NCBI GenBank assembly: GCA_002292265.1 | Contig: DBBQ01000035.1 | Location: 14,539 to 22,121 of the forward strand | Source of the DNA: Flavobacteriaceae bacterium UBA980 | Lineage (GTDB): Bacteria > Bacteroidota > Bacteroidia > Flavobacteriales > Flavobacteriaceae | Length of the DNA stretch: 7,583 nt | Direction of reading: 5' to 3' | Shown here: piece after piece, positions 1-6,628 of the stretch | Position numbering within the stretch: position 1 is the first letter of the stretch | How the letters are laid out: every line of letters begins with the position of its first letter | Translations under genes and position numbers: made by a program | The notes under the pieces: generated by a model | Told to the model about the DNA's origin: nothing | The model's input: the letters and a program-made list of their open reading frames with translations, nothing else | The model's database searches: none

Positions 1-65
1 AAAAAAGAAAGAGGTCCAATTGTCGTTTTTTTGTCATGTTTTGGAGATCCTTTTTCACCTCTGCA

Positions 66-95
66 TTTTTTTTTAAATAAAAGTTAAAATTTTAC
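66..95. promoter_or_regulatory. A/T-tract region upstream of the promoter (possible UP-like element)
   Basis: A run of nine T (66-74) is followed by nearly pure A/T sequence up to about 95, directly upstream of the -33 box at 106. Alternating A and T tracts in this position are known in other bacteria to strengthen promoters through the RNA polymerase alpha C-terminal domain. A strong ribosomal-protein promoter would be a natural place for one. The role here is inferred from position and composition only. The T run could equally belong to a terminator of an upstream gene outside the window. Confidence 0.3.
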
Positions 96-105
96 AATTG
101 AAGGG

Positions 106-136
106 TTTGAAACACGAAAAAAATATTCTACATTTG
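106..136 (+). promoter_or_regulatory. Bacteroidota-type sigma promoter of the str-S10 operon
   Basis: TTTG at 106-109 and TACATTTG at 129-136 are separated by 19 bases. This matches the Bacteroidota housekeeping promoter consensus, TTTG near -33 and TAnnTTTG near -7, which differs from the E. coli -35/-10 pattern. Transcription would then start near 140-143, giving a leader of about 28-31 nt before the rpsL ATG at 171. Four other sense-strand TAnnTTTG octamers occur inside genes (1684, 5314, 6931, 7452), but none has a TTG at 17-23 bases upstream. This is therefore the only good promoter I find, and it probably drives the whole gene string. Confidence 0.85.
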
Positions 137-140
137 CACG

Positions 141-154
141 CCCATAAAAATGGG
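141..154 (+). promoter_or_regulatory. Small hairpin at the predicted 5' end of the operon mRNA
   Basis: CCCAT (141-145) and ATGGG (150-154) are perfect inverted repeats around an AAAA loop. The hairpin starts almost exactly at the transcription start predicted from the promoter and ends 16 nt before the rpsL start codon. A 5'-terminal stem commonly protects a message from decay; it could alternatively be a small binding site for a regulatory ribosomal protein. The pairing is directly visible, but the function is inferred and a 5-bp stem may arise by chance. Confidence 0.4.
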
Positions 155-170
155 GAATTAGATAATATAT

Positions 171-545
171 ATGCCAACTATTGCACAATTAGTACGAAAA
201 GGAAGAGTCAGCATTACCAAGAAGAGTAAATCGGCTGCTTTGGATTCGTGTCCTCAACGACGAGGTGTCTGTACTCGTGTGTACACCACCACGCCCAAAA
301 AACCAAACTCTGCGATGCGTAAAGTAGCGCGGGTTCGTTTGACCAACGGTAAGGAGGTCAATGCGTACATACCCGGAGAAGGACACAACCTCCAAGAGCA
401 CTCGATAGTATTGGTACGAGGCGGACGAGTTAAAGATTTGCCGGGGGTCCGCTACCACATTGTTCGTGGGGCGTTGGATACTGCCGGAGTGGAAGGACGT
501 TTACAAAGACGCTCAAAATACGGTGCCAAAAGACCCAAAAAATAA
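171..545 (+). CDS. rpsL: 30S ribosomal protein uS12
   Basis: S12 sits at the decoding centre of the small subunit, where it helps check codon-anticodon pairing and contacts EF-G and EF-Tu. The 124-residue product is full length. It carries the family hallmark [10 protein letters not shown] (residues 39-48), a [10 protein letters not shown] segment (69-78) and [13 protein letters not shown] (84-96). Lys43 and Lys88 (counting Met1), the classical streptomycin-resistance positions, are both wild-type lysines. Asp89, the residue methylthiolated by RimO in other bacteria, is present. AMRK at 48-51, where E. coli has ALRK, is common in flavobacteria. It is the first gene of the operon, with its ATG 34 nt after the promoter octamer. 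No Shine-Dalgarno sequence precedes it: the only G-run (152-155) is 15 nt upstream and lies in the leader hairpin. Confidence 0.98.
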   Translation: MPTIAQLVRKGRVSITKKSKSAALDSCPQRRGVCTRVYTTTPKKPNSAMRKVARVRLTNGKEVNAYIPGEGHNLQEHSIVLVRGGRVKDLPGVRYHIVRGALDTAGVEGRLQRRSKYGAKRPKK

Positions 546-572
546 TATAGGTAACTCTTTTACTACGGAATC

Positions 573-1049
573 ATGAGAAAAAAACAAGCCAAAAAACGTC
601 CCTTATTACCCGATCCAAAATTTAATGACCAACTGGTTACACGTTTTGTAAATATGCTGATGTGGGACGGGAAAAAATCCGTCTCATTTAAAATCTTTTA
701 CGACGCTATTGACATTGTAGAAGAACGCAAACAAGACGAAGAAAAATCTGCTTTAGAAGTATGGAAAGAAGCCCTATCCAACGTCATGCCCCACGTAGAG
801 GTGCGCAGTCGTAGAGTAGGTGGAGCTACCTTTCAAATACCCATGCAGATTCGTCCAGACCGAAAAGTATCTTTAGCCATGAAGTGGCTCATCAGTTTTT
901 CTAGAAAGCGCAACGAAAAATCCATGGCCCTTCGTCTGGCCAATGAGGTTCTAGCTGCTGCCAAAGAGGAAGGTGCTGCTGTTAAAAAACGACAAGACAC
1001 CCACAAGATGGCCGAAGCAAACAAAGCATTTTCACATTTTAGATTTTAA
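573..1049 (+). CDS. rpsG: 30S ribosomal protein uS7
   Basis: S7 nucleates assembly of the 30S head by binding the 3' major domain of 16S rRNA, and it lines the E site. The 158-residue product has the expected basic N-terminus, the conserved WDGKK turn (31-35), the beta-hairpin region with [13 protein letters not shown] (78-90), and helices including [13 protein letters not shown] at the C-terminus, as in other Bacteroidota S7. It follows rpsL after 27 nt. In E. coli, S7 represses the str operon by binding a structured intergenic region of roughly 100 nt between rpsL and rpsG. The gap here is too short for that structure, so any S7 feedback must work differently. The start context is GGAATC-ATG, with A at -3 and at best a weak GGA motif. 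Confidence 0.98.
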   Translation: MRKKQAKKRPLLPDPKFNDQLVTRFVNMLMWDGKKSVSFKIFYDAIDIVEERKQDEEKSALEVWKEALSNVMPHVEVRSRRVGGATFQIPMQIRPDRKVSLAMKWLISFSRKRNEKSMALRLANEVLAAAKEEGAAVKKRQDTHKMAEANKAFSHFRF

Positions 1050-1072
1050 TTAATACGCATTTCTACAAGAAC

Positions 1073-3199
1073 ATGGCTAGAGATTTAAAATACACAAGAA
1101 ACATCGGAATTGCGGCACACATCGACGCCGGAAAGACCACAACCACAGAACGCGTTCTTTTTTACACGGGTGTGAGTCATAAAATAGGAGAGGTACACGA
1201 CGGTGCTGCCACTATGGACTGGATGGAACAGGAGCAGGAACGTGGAATTACTATTACTTCTGCAGCTACTACCTGTACGTGGAACTTCCCACAAGACCAA
1301 GGAAAACCCACCTCCGATTCCAAACCCTATCATTTTAACATTATCGACACTCCCGGCCACGTGGACTTTACCGTGGAAGTAAACCGATCACTTCGTGTAC
1401 TCGATGGATTGGTTTTTTTATTTTCAGCCGTGGATGGGGTAGAACCTCAATCTGAAACGAACTGGAGATTAGCGGACAACTACCGCGTACCTCGTATCGG
1501 CTTCGTCAACAAGATGGACCGCCAAGGAGCCAACTTCTTAAATGTAAGTACTCAGGTTCGTGAAATGTTAAAATCCAATGCCGTTCCTATCGTATTGAAC
1601 ATAGGTGAGGAAGAAGACTTCAAGGGAATTGTCGACTTAGTAACCAACAAAGCCATCGTATGGCACGAGGAAAACTTCGGTTCTACTTTTGATGAAGTGC
1701 CTATCCCAGAGGATATGGTTGCCGATGTAGAAAAGTACCGTGCCGAACTCATTGAAGCAGTAGCCGAATATGATGAAGACCTTTTAGAAAAGTTTTTCGA
1801 AGATCCCGATAGCATCAGTCCTGACGAAATCCACGCTGCCTTGCGTGCTGCGACTCAAGACATGAGTATCATTCCTATGGTTTGTGGTTCTTCCTTCAAA
1901 AACAAAGGTGTCCAATTCCTTTTAGATGCGGTATGCCGCTACTTGCCTTCTCCTGAAGACAAAGAAGCTATTGTAGGGACCAATCCAAATAACGAGGAAC
2001 AGATTTCACGTAAACCATCAGTAAGTGAACCTTTTTCTGCTTTAGCATTCAAGATTGCTACCGATCCTTTCGTAGGGCGTTTGGCTTTCTTCCGTGCCTA
2101 TTCTGGTCGCTTAGATGCAGGTTCTTATGTGTTGAACAACCGTTCTGGGAATAAAGAACGGATTTCAAGAATCTACCAAATGCACTCCAACAAACAAAAC
2201 GCCATCGATTTTATCGAAGCGGGAGATATCGGAGCTGCAGTAGGATTTAAAGACATCAAAACAGGAGATACGCTGTCTGCGGTAAAGTCCCCCATCATTT
2301 TAGAAAGTATGGACTTCCCTGATCCGGTGATCGGGATCGCTGTGGAACCTAAAACCAAAGCCGATGTGGATAAACTCGGAATGGCCTTAGCAAAACTAGC
2401 AGAAGAAGATCCTACTTTCCAAGTTAAAACCGATGAAACTTCAGGGCAAACCATCATCTCAGGAATGGGAGAATTGCACTTAGATATCATCGTAGATCGT
2501 TTAAGACGCGAATTTAAAGTGGAGGTGAACCAAGGGAAACCCCAAGTAGAATACAAAGAAGCACTTACTGGTCAATCCAAACACCGTGAGGTGTACAAAA
2601 AACAAACGGGTGGTCGTGGTAAATTTGCGGATATCGTATTTACTATCGAGCCTGGAGAGGAAGGAAAACCTGGATTGGAATTTCTCAATCTCATCAAAGG
2701 AGGAAACATTCCAAAAGAATACATTCCTTCGGTAGAAAAAGGATTTAAAGAGGCCATGAATAATGGTCCGCTTGCAGGTTTCGAACTGGATTCAATGAAG
2801 ATTACACTTCACGATGGATCTTTCCACCCTGTGGATTCGGATTCGTTATCCTTCGAACTAGCTGCTAAATTAGGATTCAAAGAATCTGCCAAAGGAGCTC
2901 GTCCCGTCATTATGGAGCCGATTATGAAACTGGAAGTACTGACACCTGAAGAAAACATGGGAGACATTGTAGGTGACTTAAACCGCCGCCGCGGACAAGT
3001 AAACTCTATGGACGATCGTGCCGGTTCTAAAGTTGTAAAAGCAGATGTGCCGCTTTCTGAAATGTTTGGATATGTAACCTCGTTACGAACCCTCTCTTCT
3101 GGCCGTGCTACTTCTACAATGGAATTTGCACATTATGCTGAAACCCCTTCTAATATATCCGAAGGAGTAATTGCAGAGGTAAACGGTAAAAAAGACTAA
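1073..3199 (+). CDS. fusA: Elongation factor G
   Basis: EF-G is the translational GTPase that moves tRNAs and mRNA through the ribosome after peptide bond formation and, with RRF, recycles ribosomes. All GTPase motifs are intact: G1 AHIDAGKTT (15-23), G2/switch I RGITI (57-61), G3 DTPGH (92-96) with the catalytic His96, G4 NKMD (146-149) and G5 GSSFK (272-276). Domain II begins near residue 319 and domain IV near 490. The domain IV tip histidine (His585, in SFHPVDS) is conserved, as is the domain V stretch ending in a typical C-terminus. At 708 residues it is a full canonical EF-G. A short insertion between G2 and G3 (about 71-86) is typical of Bacteroidota. It is not one of the divergent EF-G2 paralogues, which lack normal GTPase features. 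It lies 23 nt after rpsG and 11 nt before rpsJ, with no SD. Confidence 0.98.
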   Translation: MARDLKYTRNIGIAAHIDAGKTTTTERVLFYTGVSHKIGEVHDGAATMDWMEQEQERGITITSAATTCTWNFPQDQGKPTSDSKPYHFNIIDTPGHVDFTVEVNRSLRVLDGLVFLFSAVDGVEPQSETNWRLADNYRVPRIGFVNKMDRQGANFLNVSTQVREMLKSNAVPIVLNIGEEEDFKGIVDLVTNKAIVWHEENFGSTFDEVPIPEDMVADVEKYRAELIEAVAEYDEDLLEKFFEDPDSISPDEIHAALRAATQDMSIIPMVCGSSFKNKGVQFLLDAVCRYLPSPEDKEAIVGTNPNNEEQISRKPSVSEPFSALAFKIATDPFVGRLAFFRAYSGRLDAGSYVLNNRSGNKERISRIYQMHSNKQNAIDFIEAGDIGAAVGFKDIKTGDTLSAVKSPIILESMDFPDPVIGIAVEPKTKADVDKLGMALAKLAEEDPTFQVKTDETSGQTIISGMGELHLDIIVDRLRREFKVEVNQGKPQVEYKEALTGQSKHREVYKKQTGGRGKFADIVFTIEPGEEGKPGLEFLNLIKGGNIPKEYIPSVEKGFKEAMNNGPLAGFELDSMKITLHDGSFHPVDSDSLSFELAAKLGFKESAKGARPVIMEPIMKLEVLTPEENMGDIVGDLNRRRGQVNSMDDRAGSKVVKADVPLSEMFGYVTSLRTLSSGRATSTMEFAHYAETPSNISEGVIAEVNGKKD

Positions 3200-3210
3200 A
3201 GACAAATCGC

Positions 3211-3516
3211 ATGAGTCAAAAAATTAGAATCAAATTAAAATCATACGACTACAACCTTGTGGACAAGTCGGCTGATAAAATCGTAAAGACGGTAAAAAAT
3301 ACAGGTGCAGTCGTAACGGGTCCGATCCCATTGCCTACACACAAGAAAATTTTCACCGTATTACGATCTCCTCATGTCAATAAAAAATCACGTGAGCAGT
3401 TCAAGTTATGCTCTTACAAGCGTTTGTTGGATATCTACAGTTCTTCATCAAAAACCATTGATGCATTGATGAAGTTGGAATTGCCCAGCGGTGTCGAAGT
3501 GGAGATCAAAGTATAA
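3211..3516 (+). CDS. rpsJ: 30S ribosomal protein uS10 / transcription factor NusE
   Basis: S10 is a head protein of the 30S subunit. As NusE it also pairs with NusB in antitermination and binds NusG to link the leading ribosome to RNA polymerase. The 101-residue product shows the family pattern: the IRIKLKSYD opening strand (5-13), the GPIPLPT segment (38-43), and the long loop running through [12 protein letters not shown] (53-64) that contacts 16S rRNA. The start lies only 11 nt after the fusA stop, with no SD-like sequence. The long structured leader that L4 binds upstream of rpsJ in gammaproteobacteria therefore cannot exist here, and S10-cluster expression appears to be read through from the rpsL promoter. 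Confidence 0.98.
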   Translation: MSQKIRIKLKSYDYNLVDKSADKIVKTVKNTGAVVTGPIPLPTHKKIFTVLRSPHVNKKSREQFKLCSYKRLLDIYSSSSKTIDALMKLELPSGVEVEIKV

Positions 3517-3555
3517 TTGAATCGAATAATAAATTAACTAATTAAATAAAAAACA
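3517..3555 (+). promoter_or_regulatory. AT-rich 39-nt spacer before rplC (probable SD-independent initiation region)
   Basis: This is the longest gap inside the operon. It is almost entirely A and T, contains AATTAA twice, and ends in a run of A just before the rplC ATG, with A at -3 and -6. No SD sequence and no TAnnTTTG promoter octamer are present. In Flavobacterium, unstructured AT-rich leaders with A at -3 and -6 support strong SD-independent initiation. The likely role here is a fresh translation start for the large-subunit genes rather than coupling from rpsJ. That role is inferred. Confidence 0.45.
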
Positions 3556-4173
3556 ATGTCTGGGTTAATAGGAAAAAAAATCGGTATGACCAGCCTGTAC
3601 GATGACAACGGGAAAAACATCCCTTGTACTGTACTCGAGCTAGGGCCATGCATGGTTACCCAAGTCAGAACCAAAGCGGTTGACGGGTATGAAGCTGTTC
3701 AACTGGGTTTCGATGACAAGGCAGAAAAAAAGGTGGTGAAGGCTGAAGCAGGACACTTCAAAAAAGCCAACGTATCGCCCAAAAAGAAGCTCGTCGAATT
3801 CCAGAATTTTGAACAAGAATTAAATTTAGGTGATACAATCACTGTGGATCACTTTGAAGAAGGAGACTTTGTAGATGTTTCTGGAACTTCCAAAGGAAAA
3901 GGATTCCAAGGTGTGGTAAAACGCCACGGGTTTGGAGGTGTAGGACAAGCAACTCATGGACAACACAACCGTCTTCGAGCGCCAGGTTCCATTGGAGCTG
4001 CGTCCTATCCTGCACGTGTATTCAAAGGAATGCGCATGGCAGGTCAAATGGGAAACAGTAAGGTGAAAGTGCTCAACCTGAAAGTTGTCAAAGTGGTGCC
4101 AGAAAAAAACCTTCTTGTAGTTAAAGGATGCGTTCCAGGGCACAAAAATGCATACGTAATCGTTCAGAAATAA
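3556..4173 (+). CDS. rplC: 50S ribosomal protein uL3
   Basis: L3 binds near the 3' end of 23S rRNA, is one of the first proteins in 50S assembly, and sends an extended loop to the peptidyl-transferase centre. The 205-residue product opens with the typical [10 protein letters not shown] (3-12). It then has [14 protein letters not shown] (113-126), the loop region [12 protein letters not shown] (137-148) and [10 protein letters not shown] (158-167). Gln164 within GQMG corresponds to the glutamine methylated by PrmB in E. coli. Size and motifs match flavobacterial L3 throughout. Its last base is shared with the first base of rplD (TAATG), which implies coupled translation of L3 and L4. Confidence 0.98.
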   Translation: MSGLIGKKIGMTSLYDDNGKNIPCTVLELGPCMVTQVRTKAVDGYEAVQLGFDDKAEKKVVKAEAGHFKKANVSPKKKLVEFQNFEQELNLGDTITVDHFEEGDFVDVSGTSKGKGFQGVVKRHGFGGVGQATHGQHNRLRAPGSIGAASYPARVFKGMRMAGQMGNSKVKVLNLKVVKVVPEKNLLVVKGCVPGHKNAYVIVQK

Positions 4174-4175
4174 TG
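4171..4175 (+). promoter_or_regulatory. TAATG stop-start overlap coupling rplC to rplD
   Basis: The rplC stop codon TAA (4171-4173) overlaps the rplD ATG (4173-4175) by one base. A ribosome finishing L3 is positioned to restart on L4. This overlap decides the rplD start: the frame stays open back to an ATG at 4128, but that would add 15 residues unlike any L4 N-terminus and overlap rplC by 46 nt. Confidence 0.8.
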
Positions 4176-4802
4176 GAATTAAACGTACTCAACATAAAAG
4201 GAAAGGAAACCGGAAGAAAAGTAAAGCTTAACGCTGAGGTTTTCGCTATAGAGCCCAACGATCACGCAATTTATTTGGATGTGAAATCTCATTTGGCAAA
4301 CAAACGTCAGGGAACACACAAGGCCAAAGAGCGCGCTGAAATCGTGGGAAGTACTCGTAAAATCAAAAAGCAAAAAGGAACAGGTACTGCCCGTGCAGGG
4401 AGTATCAAAAATCCATTGTTTAAAGGAGGAGGTCGTGTATTCGGTCCCACTCCAAGAGACTACAGCCAAAAAGTCAACAAAAAGGTTAAGCGTTTGGCTC
4501 GAAAATCAGCTTTGAGTATCAAGGCTAAACAAAAAGCAATTGTCGTTTTAGAAGACTTTCAAATGGACAAGCCACATACCAAGGACTACTTGAAAATGCT
4601 TGCTGCACTTGGTCTATCCGATAAAAAAAGCATGTTGGTCTTGGGCGATTTGAATAAAAATGTATATTTATCCTCTCGTAATTTAAAAAATTCTAAAGTT
4701 GTAACTAACTCAGAATTAAATACTTATGGAATTTCAAATGCAAATCATTTGATTATTTCAGAGGGTGCAATTGCGGAACTTGAATCAATTTTGAACCGTT
4801 AG
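4173..4802 (+). CDS. rplD: 50S ribosomal protein uL4
   Basis: L4 is an early 50S assembly protein whose long internal loop forms part of the exit-tunnel constriction. In E. coli it also represses the S10 operon. The 209-residue product begins [10 protein letters not shown]. The tunnel loop runs from about 42 to 98, with KQKGTGTARAGS (66-77), NPLFKGGG (80-87) and FGPTPRDYSQKVNKK (90-104). The globular C-terminus contains NKNVYLSSRNL (161-171). The start was chosen by the N-terminal match to flavobacterial L4 and the stop-start overlap with rplC. The last 150 nt or so are markedly AT-rich (about 27% G+C by hand count), favour AAT for Asn, and end in TAG, the only non-TAA stop among the complete genes here. 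The protein still reads as normal L4. Confidence 0.97.
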   Translation: MELNVLNIKGKETGRKVKLNAEVFAIEPNDHAIYLDVKSHLANKRQGTHKAKERAEIVGSTRKIKKQKGTGTARAGSIKNPLFKGGGRVFGPTPRDYSQKVNKKVKRLARKSALSIKAKQKAIVVLEDFQMDKPHTKDYLKMLAALGLSDKKSMLVLGDLNKNVYLSSRNLKNSKVVTNSELNTYGISNANHLIISEGAIAELESILNR

Positions 4803-4804
4803 TC

Positions 4805-5095
4805 ATGAGTATATTAATCAAACCGATCATCACAGAGAAGGCCACTTTAGGAAGTGAGCGCTTCAATAAATATACTTTTTTGGTAGATCCCAAGGCAAAC
4901 AAAGTAGAAATTAAAAAAGCAGTAGAAGCGGCTTATGGCGTGACTGTGGATAACGTACGAACACAAAACTACGGTCCTGAGCGTAAGATGCGTTTCACGA
5001 AGACTGGAGTTCAAAAAGGCAAAACCAACGCGACTAAGAAAGCCATAGTGCAAGTAGCAGAAGGCGATGCCATAGATTTTTATAGTAACTTATAA
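4805..5095 (+). CDS. rplW: 50S ribosomal protein uL23
   Basis: L23 sits at the mouth of the polypeptide exit tunnel and is the docking site for trigger factor and the signal recognition particle. The 96-residue product has the standard opening IKPIITEKAT (5-14), the KYTFLVDPKANK strand-turn (22-33), KAVEAAYGVTVDNVRT (38-53) and a lysine-rich loop (about 61-79). It starts 2 nt after the rplD stop with no SD, so translation is probably coupled to rplD. Length and motifs are ordinary for bacterial L23. Confidence 0.97.
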   Translation: MSILIKPIITEKATLGSERFNKYTFLVDPKANKVEIKKAVEAAYGVTVDNVRTQNYGPERKMRFTKTGVQKGKTNATKKAIVQVAEGDAIDFYSNL

Positions 5096-5104
5096 TAGCG
5101 TCAG

Positions 5105-5929
5105 ATGTCAGTAAGAAAATTAAAACCAGTAACTCCTGCGCAGCGTTTTAGAGTAGTAAATGGATTCGACGCTATTACTACTGATAAGCCCGAGAAGAGT
5201 TTATTGGAACCCAAGAAAAGATCTGGGGGTAGAAACAACAAAGGAAAGATGACTGCTCGCCACATCGGTGGAGGTCATAAAAAACGCTACCGCGTTATCG
5301 ACTTTAAACGAAATAAATTTGATGTTGCTGCCGAAGTCAAAACCATCGAATACGATCCCAACCGAAGTGCTTTTATTGCCTTGGTTGAGTATAAGCATGG
5401 AGAGAAAAGATATATCGTAGCCCCCAGTGGGCTTCAAGTAGGACAAAGTGTGGTGTCTGGAACTAAGGCTGCTCCTGAAATTGGGAATGCCCTTTTCCTT
5501 TCTGATATCCCACTAGGTACCATCATTTCTTGTATCGAATTAAGTCCGGGAAGAGGAGCGGCCATTGCGCGTAGTGCAGGAGCGTTCGCTCAGTTGATGG
5601 CACGTGAAGGAAAATTTGCTACAGTAAAATTGCCTTCAGGTGAAACACGTATGATCCTGGTCACCTGTATGGCTACTATTGGTGCCGTCTCCAATTCAGA
5701 CCACCAATTGTTGGTCTCTGGAAAAGCAGGACGTTCCAGATGGTTAGGAAGAAGACCTCGTACACGTCCCGTGGCAATGAACCCAGTAGATCACCCGATG
5801 GGTGGTGGTGAAGGTCGTGCATCTGGAGGACATCCTAGATCACGAAACGGTATCCCTGCAAAAGGATTCCGCACCCGATCCAAAACAAAATCAAGTAATA
5901 AGTTCATCGTTGAACGTAGAAAAAAATAA
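5105..5929 (+). CDS. rplB: 50S ribosomal protein uL2
   Basis: L2 is among the most conserved 50S proteins. It binds 23S rRNA, bridges to the 30S and is needed for peptidyl-transferase activity. The 274-residue product shows [21 protein letters not shown] (40-60), an RVIDFKRNK strand, [13 protein letters not shown] (82-94) and the C-terminal [14 protein letters not shown] (224-237). His230 (counting Met1) corresponds to E. coli His229, implicated in peptidyl transfer. Met232 replaces the following histidine of E. coli, a substitution typical of Bacteroidota, as is the [20 protein letters not shown] tail. The gene starts 9 nt after rplW, without an SD. Confidence 0.98.
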   Translation: MSVRKLKPVTPAQRFRVVNGFDAITTDKPEKSLLEPKKRSGGRNNKGKMTARHIGGGHKKRYRVIDFKRNKFDVAAEVKTIEYDPNRSAFIALVEYKHGEKRYIVAPSGLQVGQSVVSGTKAAPEIGNALFLSDIPLGTIISCIELSPGRGAAIARSAGAFAQLMAREGKFATVKLPSGETRMILVTCMATIGAVSNSDHQLLVSGKAGRSRWLGRRPRTRPVAMNPVDHPMGGGEGRASGGHPRSRNGIPAKGFRTRSKTKSSNKFIVERRKK

Positions 5930-5935
5930 GAGAAT

Positions 5936-6214
5936 ATGGCTCGTTCGTTAAAAAAAGGACCTTATGTCCATCACAGTCTTGAAAAGAAAGTGACGAAAAA
6001 CGTTGAAGAAAACAAAAAGTCAGTGATCAAAACTTGGTCACGCGCTTCTTTAATTACCCCGGATTTTGTTGGGCAAACCATCGGTGTACACAACGGAAAG
6101 ACTTTTGTACCCGTTTACATTACAGAAAATATGGTAGGTCACAAACTCGGAGAATTTTCGTTAACCCGTAATTTCCGAGGACACTCAGGAAATAAGAACA
6201 AAGGCAAAAAATAA
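5936..6214 (+). CDS. rpsS: 30S ribosomal protein uS19
   Basis: S19 lies in the 30S head, pairs with S13, and contacts the large subunit and the A-site tRNA region. The 92-residue product has the full family pattern: [11 protein letters not shown] at the N-terminus, [18 protein letters not shown] (32-49), [12 protein letters not shown] (51-62), MVGHKLGEF (66-74) and TRNFRGH (77-83), ending in a lysine-rich tail. It starts 6 nt after the rplB stop, with a purine-rich GAGAAT before the ATG and A at -3. Tight spacing suggests coupling to rplB. Confidence 0.98.
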   Translation: MARSLKKGPYVHHSLEKKVTKNVEENKKSVIKTWSRASLITPDFVGQTIGVHNGKTFVPVYITENMVGHKLGEFSLTRNFRGHSGNKNKGKK

Positions 6215-6222
6215 AAGTACTC

Positions 6223-6627
6223 ATGGGAAATCGTAAAAGACAATCCGCAGAGGCACTTAAGGAAGCAAAAAAGTCACTCGCTTTCGCCAAACTCAACAAC
6301 TGTCCAACCTCTCCACGAAAGATGCGTTTGGTTGCAGATCAAGTTAGAGGGGAATCTATCGACAAGGCATTGGCCATATTAAAATTTAGCCCTAAAGAAG
6401 CCTCTAGACGTCTCGAAAAGCTATTGCTTTCGGCAATTGCAAATTGGCAATCTAAAAACGAGTCTGAAGACATTGAAAAAGCAAATCTTTTTGTTTCTGA
6501 AATCCGTGTAGACGGAGGAAGCATGCTAAAAAGATTACGCCCAGCACCGCAAGGAAGGGCACACCGAATTCGCAAACGTTCCAACCACGTGACCGTGGTC
6601 TTGGGATCTAACACTATTGAAGCATAA
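6223..6627 (+). CDS. rplV: 50S ribosomal protein uL22
   Basis: L22 touches all domains of 23S rRNA, and its long beta-hairpin reaches the exit-tunnel constriction opposite L4. The 134-residue product has the conserved [19 protein letters not shown] (25-43), LLLSAIANW (67-75) and the hairpin-and-strand segment [19 protein letters not shown] (104-122). An N-terminal extension of roughly 20 residues makes it longer than E. coli L22 (110 aa), as in other Bacteroidota. The hairpin tip, around [11 protein letters not shown] (100-110), appears one residue longer than the E. coli MKR region where macrolide-resistance changes occur. It follows rpsS after 8 nt. A DNA inverted repeat near its 3' end is described separately. 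Confidence 0.97.
   Translation: MGNRKRQSAEALKEAKKSLAFAKLNNCPTSPRKMRLVADQVRGESIDKALAILKFSPKEASRRLEKLLLSAIANWQSKNESEDIEKANLFVSEIRVDGGSMLKRLRPAPQGRAHRIRKRSNHVTVVLGSNTIEA
6584..6599 (+). other. Perfect 6-bp hairpin near the 3' end of rplV
   Basis: ACCACG (6584-6589) and CGTGGT (6594-6599) are exact inverted repeats around a TGAC loop, inside codons for the conserved NHVTVV segment of L22. The stem lies about 30 nt before the rpsC ATG at 6629. Its codons are locally GC-rich (CAC GTG ACC GTG GTC) within an otherwise AT-leaning gene. It is not followed by a T run, so it is not a typical intrinsic terminator. A role in mRNA processing or L22/S3 coupling is possible but inferred. Confidence 0.35.
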
Positions 6628-6628
6628 T

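Noticed and set aside
1..37. Minus-strand open frame from an ATG at 37 running off the left edge (12 codons, beginning MTKKRQLDLF), possibly a divergent gene.
   Set aside because: It is too short to assign, has no recognisable family, and I find no CAAAnnTA (minus-strand TAnnTTTG) promoter between it and the rpsL promoter. The left 60 bases could equally be the tail region of an upstream gene.
10..74. Possible intrinsic terminator of an upstream gene: AGAGGT (10-15) pairs with ACCTCT (57-62), followed by nine T (66-74).
   Set aside because: The stem is only 6 bp with a 41-nt loop, helped only by a short internal TCCAA/TTGGA pairing, and the T run starts 4 nt after the stem. This is weak, so it is not listed as a terminator.
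189..458. Long antisense frames opposite the ribosomal genes (for example opposite rpsL and fusA).
   Set aside because: They are shadows of conserved coding sequence, encode no recognisable protein and have no promoter or start context of their own.
1684..1691. TAnnTTTG octamer inside fusA (others at 5314, 6931 and 7452) as internal promoters.
   Set aside because: None has a TTG box 17-23 bases upstream, and each falls in ordinary conserved coding sequence.
2321..2338. GATCC ... GGATC inverted repeat in fusA.
   Set aside because: The short palindromic arms lie within the conserved PDPVIGIAV coding region; no regulatory context.
3199..3211. Missing tuf as a deletion event.
   Set aside because: Direct fusA-rpsJ adjacency is normal in Bacteroidota, so it is an arrangement of the clade rather than a loss in this genome.
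4128..4172. Upstream ATG extending rplD by 15 residues.
   Set aside because: It would overlap rplC by 46 nt and add a non-homologous basic peptide. ATG 4173 gives the standard L4 N-terminus and a stop-start overlap.
5789..5818. L2 Met232 in place of the second His of the E. coli VDHPHGGGEG motif, as a possible loss of a key residue.
   Set aside because: The functionally important His (His230 here, His229 in E. coli mature numbering) is kept, and HPMGGGEG is usual in Bacteroidota L2.
6617..6628. Upstream TTG extending rpsC by 4 residues.
   Set aside because: The universal S3 N-terminus MGQKTNPIG begins at ATG 6629.
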